From: CAZNPH01 sp964574985
Lineage (GTDB): Bacteria; Bacteroidota; Bacteroidia; Bacteroidales; SM23-62
DNA length: 10,362 nucleotides
Direction: 5' to 3'
NCBI GenBank assembly: GCA_964574985.1
Contig: CAZNPH010000036.1
Location: forward strand, 1-10,362
Shown: in pieces, positions 6,608 to 10,362 of the stretch
Layout: every line of letters begins with the position of its first letter
How positions within the stretch are numbered: position 1 is the stretch's first letter
Made by a program: the position numbers and the translations under genes
Notes under the pieces: model-generated
What the model was told of the DNA's origin: nothing
The model's input: only the letters and a program-made list of their open reading frames with translations
Database searches by the model: none

Positions 6608-9394
6608 CTAATTCCTGATTTTAAATGTATACTTACCCGCTCCCACTTCAAATATTAAATACTGATTATTACTCTCTATAAACCTGATATTTTTGTTTTT
6701 TCCCTCTTGCTTTAACAAAAGCAGAACATCTCCTTCATACACTTCGGGTTTTGCCTGATGATGCAGTCTCGGCAGGTATATCCTGGCGCTGGTATTGGCC
6801 GGTATTTCCACCTCCATCATAATATCATCGCCCAGTTTCCACCATTCACTGCCTATTTTCCCACGCATGGAATGATAATACCCTTCAGCATAAGTAAGAC
6901 CATTGATAATAGCCGGCCGTATAATGATATCACTAAAAGCCAATGAGTTTTCCGCTTGCTGGATACCCAGGACAGAGTGATAAAACCATTCGCTGACCGA
7001 ACCCAGCATAGGATGGTTTTGTGAATGATTTGGAATGACGCCCCAGTTTTCCCACAAAGTAGTGGCACCATTATCAATCATGTAACCGTAACCAGGATAG
7101 TCTTTTTGATTGATCATCATGTAATTTACCCAATCAAGATTCTGGTCGCTCAGGTAGTTCAGCATCATTTTTGTAGAAAAAATACCGGTAGCCAAATGAC
7201 CATTATGTTTAGTCATTATTTCATCCTGTAACACTGCCAAAGCCTTTTTTTGCAAATTATCCGGAAGTAAATCATAATACAAAGCAAAAACTTGCGCGGA
7301 TTGTGTATGGGTATAAACCTGTCCGTTCCCGGGATCCACAAATTTTTCAATAAACGCCGCTTTGATTTTTTCTGATAAATCTGTATAAAATTCCTGGTCC
7401 TGCTTTTTGTTAAGCAAACCAGCCATTCTGGCCAGGATTTTCACATGATGATAATAAAAGGCAGTACTGGAAACCGGTGTGGGCTTCCGGTCTATGCATT
7501 TATGGTCACCGATACCCACCATAATGATATGGTCAGGTATGTTGCGACGATAAAAATCAACCAACTCCTTGAGTGACTGGTATTGTTCTTTTACCAGCTC
7601 CAGGTTGCCATAATATTGGTAAATCCTATCCAATAAAAAAGGATGAGCCAGGGTCCAGCCTACCGGTCCGCTCTCCTCAGTTACGCCTCTCGCATTGACA
7701 CCAATATTCGGGGCACATTCGGTCATAGCTCCATCAGGTAGTGCATCCCGGGCAAAATCACGCACAGCTTTTGTATAAAAATTGGCCATGTCGTAGTTGT
7801 AAATGTATGCTTCTGCGACTCCAACCATATCGCCCCCGTAGCCATATTTCTCCCGGGCAGGACAGTCAGATTCTATGCTAAATACATTACTCAGCATGGT
7901 CCATTCTGTAATATCCTGAATTTGGTTGAAAAGCGGATTGGAACATTTGAATGCACTCCTGCCGGGCAGGTCTGAATTAAGTCGCAACCCCTGCAAATCG
8001 TTTAGTGATGGCTTACAGGGTAAACCTGTAATTTCCACATAGCGAAAACCATGAAAGGTAAATTCAGGCTCAAAAATTTCCACTCCTTCTCCTTTGCAAA
8101 TATAGCGATCCTCCTGCCATGCCACTTCAGGGGCACCTGGCCCTCCCTGTCCATATTTTATTTGTGCTGCTGCAGTGGACCGGATATCAATATTGCCATC
8201 TTCAAGCACCATTTCAGCATAACGAAATTTAATTTCTGTGCCTTCAGGAGCACTGGCTTTGAAACGAATGACTCCGGCAAAATTTTGCCCCAAATCCATT
8301 ACGTAAATCCCCTTTTCCGGTTCATTGATGGTGACTGGTCTTAAAGTTTTCGTGGATTTAACAGGTGGAATAAATTGCCATTTCAATTCGCCGGCAGGAG
8401 GCTCTGCCTGAACTGCATTTTTCCAATTTCGGTCATCGAATTCAGCCATTTTCCAACCCAACTGTTCCAGGCGTGCATCGTACCATTCACCCAGGTAAAT
8501 ATTATTTTTTACAATGGGGCCGGCAGCTGTTTTCCAACTTGTATTGCTTAGTATGTAATCCGTTGCACCATCCTCATGTTCCAGCTTCAATTGAGCTATC
8601 AATTTTGGCTTACCAATGGTAAGCACCTCTCTCAGGTTATGACCGAACATACGCATGGGCAAAGGATTGTACCAGCCATTGCCCAACATTACACCCAGTA
8701 CATTTTTGCCTTGCCGTACCATTTCGGTCACATCATAAGCTGCATAGTATACAGTTTTCGCATATTGAGTCCAACCAGGATCAAGCCGGTGGTCACCAAT
8801 TTTTTCCCCATTTAAATAAGCTTCGTAATAACCCAACCCGCTGATGTAAAGCCGGGCTTTTTTCACCTTTTTATTTTGATGAAATTGCTTCCTGAACAGT
8901 GGTACCGGTATCCGGTCGTAGAAATCTTCAGGCTTTTCGGGTGGCTCCCGGTGATCGCTAATCCATTGTCCCCGCCATTCTTCAGGTGATAATATACCGG
9001 TTTCGAACCAGGTTGATTCACTAAAATCAGAAGCTTCATCCCCTGCATTCCATGTTTTTACAGCCCAATGATAGCGAGTCATTGATTGTAACGGGCTTCC
9101 CTGATACAGCACCTGGATGGTTTGATTGGAAGCTGCTTTTTTGCTATCCCACAAGTCCCCTTTTTCCTGCCGGAGTAATTCAGGGGAAGAACTTACCAGT
9201 ATGCGGTAAGCGGATTGAATTGCCCCCCGGGAAAGATCGCCTACTTCCCATGAAAATCCCGGATTTGGATTGTCGACTCCCATGGGCTTTGAATTATAAT
9301 CCACTTTTAGATTTTGCGGTGGATTGATATTCGCAGCCGTAATAATGGGCAGGGAGATAAAAATGATTATTAGCTGGTTTTTGATTATCATCAT
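6608..9394 (-). CDS. GH78 alpha-L-rhamnosidase, secreted
   Basis: This enzyme hydrolyses terminal alpha-L-rhamnose from glycans or glycosides by the inverting GH78 mechanism. A signal peptide covers about residues 1-21 (hydrophobic IIIFISLPIITAAN), so it acts in the periplasm or at the cell surface. A fibronectin-III-like domain lies at about 25-135. The Bac_rhamnosid_N jelly roll follows at about 175-345 (ARLYISGLGYYEAYLNGEKI, LGVMLGNGWYN), then a further beta domain at about 350-460 (VMDLGQNFAGVIRFKA). The six-hairpin catalytic barrel spans about 465-790, and a C-terminal beta domain about 795-928. The catalytic cluster DCPAREKYGYGGD gives D510, E515 and D522, and TLWENWG gives the proposed general base E782. 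All four match the known GH78 residues, so it should be active. The 928-residue length is normal. Its DNA is more A+T-rich than the neighbours: single 60-base lines from 7081 and 8041 hold 20 and 23 G+C, against 34 each at 2401 and 5641. Either ATG of the MM pair could start it. Confidence 0.94.
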   Translation of the reverse strand: MMIIKNQLIIIFISLPIITAANINPPQNLKVDYNSKPMGVDNPNPGFSWEVGDLSRGAIQSAYRILVSSSPELLRQEKGDLWDSKKAASNQTIQVLYQGSPLQSMTRYHWAVKTWNAGDEASDFSESTWFETGILSPEEWRGQWISDHREPPEKPEDFYDRIPVPLFRKQFHQNKKVKKARLYISGLGYYEAYLNGEKIGDHRLDPGWTQYAKTVYYAAYDVTEMVRQGKNVLGVMLGNGWYNPLPMRMFGHNLREVLTIGKPKLIAQLKLEHEDGATDYILSNTSWKTAAGPIVKNNIYLGEWYDARLEQLGWKMAEFDDRNWKNAVQAEPPAGELKWQFIPPVKSTKTLRPVTINEPEKGIYVMDLGQNFAGVIRFKASAPEGTEIKFRYAEMVLEDGNIDIRSTAAAQIKYGQGGPGAPEVAWQEDRYICKGEGVEIFEPEFTFHGFRYVEITGLPCKPSLNDLQGLRLNSDLPGRSAFKCSNPLFNQIQDITEWTMLSNVFSIESDCPAREKYGYGGDMVGVAEAYIYNYDMANFYTKAVRDFARDALPDGAMTECAPNIGVNARGVTEESGPVGWTLAHPFLLDRIYQYYGNLELVKEQYQSLKELVDFYRRNIPDHIIMVGIGDHKCIDRKPTPVSSTAFYYHHVKILARMAGLLNKKQDQEFYTDLSEKIKAAFIEKFVDPGNGQVYTHTQSAQVFALYYDLLPDNLQKKALAVLQDEIMTKHNGHLATGIFSTKMMLNYLSDQNLDWVNYMMINQKDYPGYGYMIDNGATTLWENWGVIPNHSQNHPMLGSVSEWFYHSVLGIQQAENSLAFSDIIIRPAIINGLTYAEGYYHSMRGKIGSEWWKLGDDIMMEVEIPANTSARIYLPRLHHQAKPEVYEGDVLLLLKQEGKNKNIRFIESNNQYLIFEVGAGKYTFKIRN

Positions 9395-9441
9395 ATTTTT
9401 CAGATTTTCAAATCAACAGTTGCGACTTTAAAAGTTAACGT

Positions 9442-9468
9442 GAATTCCCGGATTTCCGGACGTTTCAT
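9442..9468 (-). pseudogene. Eight- to nine-codon remnant of an oxidoreductase paralogue's 5' end
   Basis: From ATG at 9466-9468 the minus strand reads MKRPEIREF, against MERPQIRFG in the intact oxidoreductase. The DNA match ends near 9442. The frame then runs through unrelated sequence (TLTFKVATVDLKI) to a stop at 9400-9402, six bases before the rhamnosidase ATG. It looks like a second Gfo/Idh/MocA gene whose body was lost and replaced by the rhamnosidase segment. The resulting 22-codon frame could still be translated as a leader, but nothing shows that it matters. Confidence 0.6.
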
Positions 9469-9544
9469 ATGCTATGCCGGCTTGAATTAATCCGCGACAA
9501 ATTACCAATAATTCTTCAGAAGATCGAAATCATATAAAAGATCA
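9442..9544 (-). repeat. Leader-duplication copy B, upstream of the rhamnosidase
   Basis: This is the partner of 6128-6231, in the same orientation, about 3.3 kb apart, and it flanks the rhamnosidase together with the plus-strand remnant. Copy B now serves as the upstream region of the rhamnosidase, so any promoter or control site in the leader would act on that gene. I found no clean TTTG/TAnnTTTG pair in it; the conserved TTTTATATGAT and TAATTTG (minus strand) are the only promoter-like parts. The rest of 9395-9621 holds no other feature I can support. Confidence 0.85.
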
Positions 9545-9621
9545 AAAGCATTATCGAAAAACAACAGCGAAGAGCAACGAAAAATGAGGTCAATAAAAAA
9601 TGCGGTTATTTTTATCATACG

Positions 9622-10233
9622 TTATAAGGTCTTTTTGAAAAACCGGATCATTTCTTCCATTGGCTTTTCGGGATCATGAAGCCGGAAACCGTGGCCACCG
9701 GTCTCGTAATATCTGATCTCCGCATCAATGCCAGATTGTTTCATTACATCATACATATCCCGGGACTGCTGCCACGGAACAACCGGATCATCCTTGCAGT
9801 GCAAAAACAACACAGGGGGTTCATTATCATACACACCCGCGTATGCAACAGCCGCTTGTATACGAACTGAAAACTGCTGAAAACGGTCTTCATCACCCGG
9901 GAACTCCTCCACCCCGCCGGTCACTGCCAGCAATACCGCAAGCGTGGCTCCGGCAGAACGGCCCATGGCCCCGATCCTGTCCGGATCAATATTGTAATTT
10001 TTACTGATTTTCCGGATATACCGTACCGCTGTTCTGGTATCGGCAATGGTGGATTGGTATTCATGATCCGGACGGCCACGGTAATCGATCATGGCCGCTG
10101 CAAATCCATGCCCGGCCAGGTAAACGGCAAACGGACGGAACCTGCCCCTTTCCTGAGCCCTGAATCCCCCGCCCTGGATAACGATCACACAGGGAACCGG
10201 CCGGCGGGATGTTTCGGGAAGAAAAAGATCCAT
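9622..10233 (-). CDS. Alpha/beta-hydrolase esterase (BD-FAE/acetyl-esterase-like), probably N-terminally incomplete
   Basis: This is a serine hydrolase of the kind often found in PULs, where such enzymes remove acetyl or feruloyl groups from glycans; the exact substrate is unknown. The oxyanion-hole loop is GGG at 21-23. The nucleophile is S93 in GRSAG, the acid is D149 in KDDPVVP and the histidine is H181 in GGHGF. With 203 residues from the ATG at 10231-10233 it is shorter than typical members. Between AVAYAGVYD and EPPVLFL only one residue remains where relatives often carry a longer insertion, so an internal deletion is possible. No signal peptide is present. The 25 codons upstream of the ATG still read like this family (GLVYSRKDEILK before MDLFLPE) but have no start codon and are closed by a stop. 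The gene may thus be decayed, or start at this ATG as a cytoplasmic form. Confidence 0.78.
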   Translation of the reverse strand: MDLFLPETSRRPVPCVIVIQGGGFRAQERGRFRPFAVYLAGHGFAAAMIDYRGRPDHEYQSTIADTRTAVRYIRKISKNYNIDPDRIGAMGRSAGATLAVLLAVTGGVEEFPGDEDRFQQFSVRIQAAVAYAGVYDNEPPVLFLHCKDDPVVPWQQSRDMYDVMKQSGIDAEIRYYETGGHGFRLHDPEKPMEEMIRFFKKTL

Positions 10234-10308
10234 TTTGAGTATCTCATCCTTTCTTGAATAAACAAGCCCCTCATAAGCTTCTATCCCCGGTTCCTGTTTT
10301 TCTTTGGC
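10234..10308 (-). other. Family-like codons upstream of the esterase ATG, without a start
   Basis: In frame with the esterase, this stretch reads AKEKQEPGIEAYEGLVYSRK then DEILK, which resembles the start of the mature domain in secreted relatives. A TAA at 10309-10311 closes the frame and no ATG, GTG or TTG occurs in it. A frameshift or nonsense change between a lost signal peptide and this region would explain it. The remaining 50 bases to the window edge show no signal peptide in any frame. Confidence 0.45.
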
Positions 10309-10362
10309 TTATCTTCGACAGTTGCAATTTGTATCTATTTGAATAAAAACACAATATGGGCA

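Noticed and set aside
9400..9468. A 22-codon leader peptide for the rhamnosidase
   Set aside because: Its first part is explained as an oxidoreductase remnant and the rest looks random; translation is possible but there is no sign of a regulatory role.
1..10362. tRNA, rRNA, CRISPR array or a defence or phage system
   Set aside because: No cloverleaf-like segment, regularly spaced repeats or genes of those types were seen on either strand.

Overview
The window looks like a Bacteroidota chromosome. It carries a SusC/RagA TonB-dependent receptor with an N-terminal STN domain, next to an ECF sigma factor and a FecR anti-sigma factor. This is the usual trans-envelope control set of a polysaccharide utilization locus (PUL) in that phylum. 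Two upstream regions also show the Bacteroidota-type promoter (TTTG, 19-21 bp, TAnnTTTG). All intact protein genes read on the minus strand, so transcription runs right to left: esterase, alpha-L-rhamnosidase, Gfo/Idh/MocA oxidoreductase, sigma factor, FecR, SusC.

Layout, left to right. Bases 1-54 appear to be the end of an insertion sequence that cuts off the 3' end of the SusC-like gene (15-2948). The partner susD gene, normally next, is not in the window. The 196-bp susC leader (2949-3144) holds a strong intrinsic terminator pointing the opposite way (3022-3046), which suggests an antisense small RNA. FecR (3145-4254) and the ECF sigma factor (4354-4902, TTG start) follow, each with a recognizable housekeeping-type promoter. 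A cytoplasmic NAD(P)-dependent oxidoreductase occupies 5009-6157. The 450 bp to its right hold a duplicated leader (copy A) and a frameshifted plus-strand gene remnant (6273-6541). A secreted GH78 alpha-L-rhamnosidase (6608-9394), more A+T-rich than its surroundings, comes next. Directly upstream of it lies copy B of the oxidoreductase leader plus the first eight or so codons of a lost oxidoreductase paralogue. The right end holds an alpha/beta-hydrolase esterase (9622-10233) that seems to lack its N-terminus.

How the parts fit. In the known model, the STN domain of SusC contacts FecR in the periplasm when the glycan is bound. FecR then frees the sigma factor, which transcribes susC-susD. The rhamnosidase and the acetyl-esterase-like hydrolase suggest a rhamnose-containing, possibly esterified plant or algal glycan; that is inference. 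Several parts look damaged or rearranged: the truncated SusC, the remnant gene, the duplicated leader and the shortened esterase. The region looks like a PUL being remodelled by an insertion element and by segmental duplication or replacement. I found no convincing wholly new system. The most interesting signals are the duplicated leader placed in front of the rhamnosidase and the possible antisense RNA in the susC leader.
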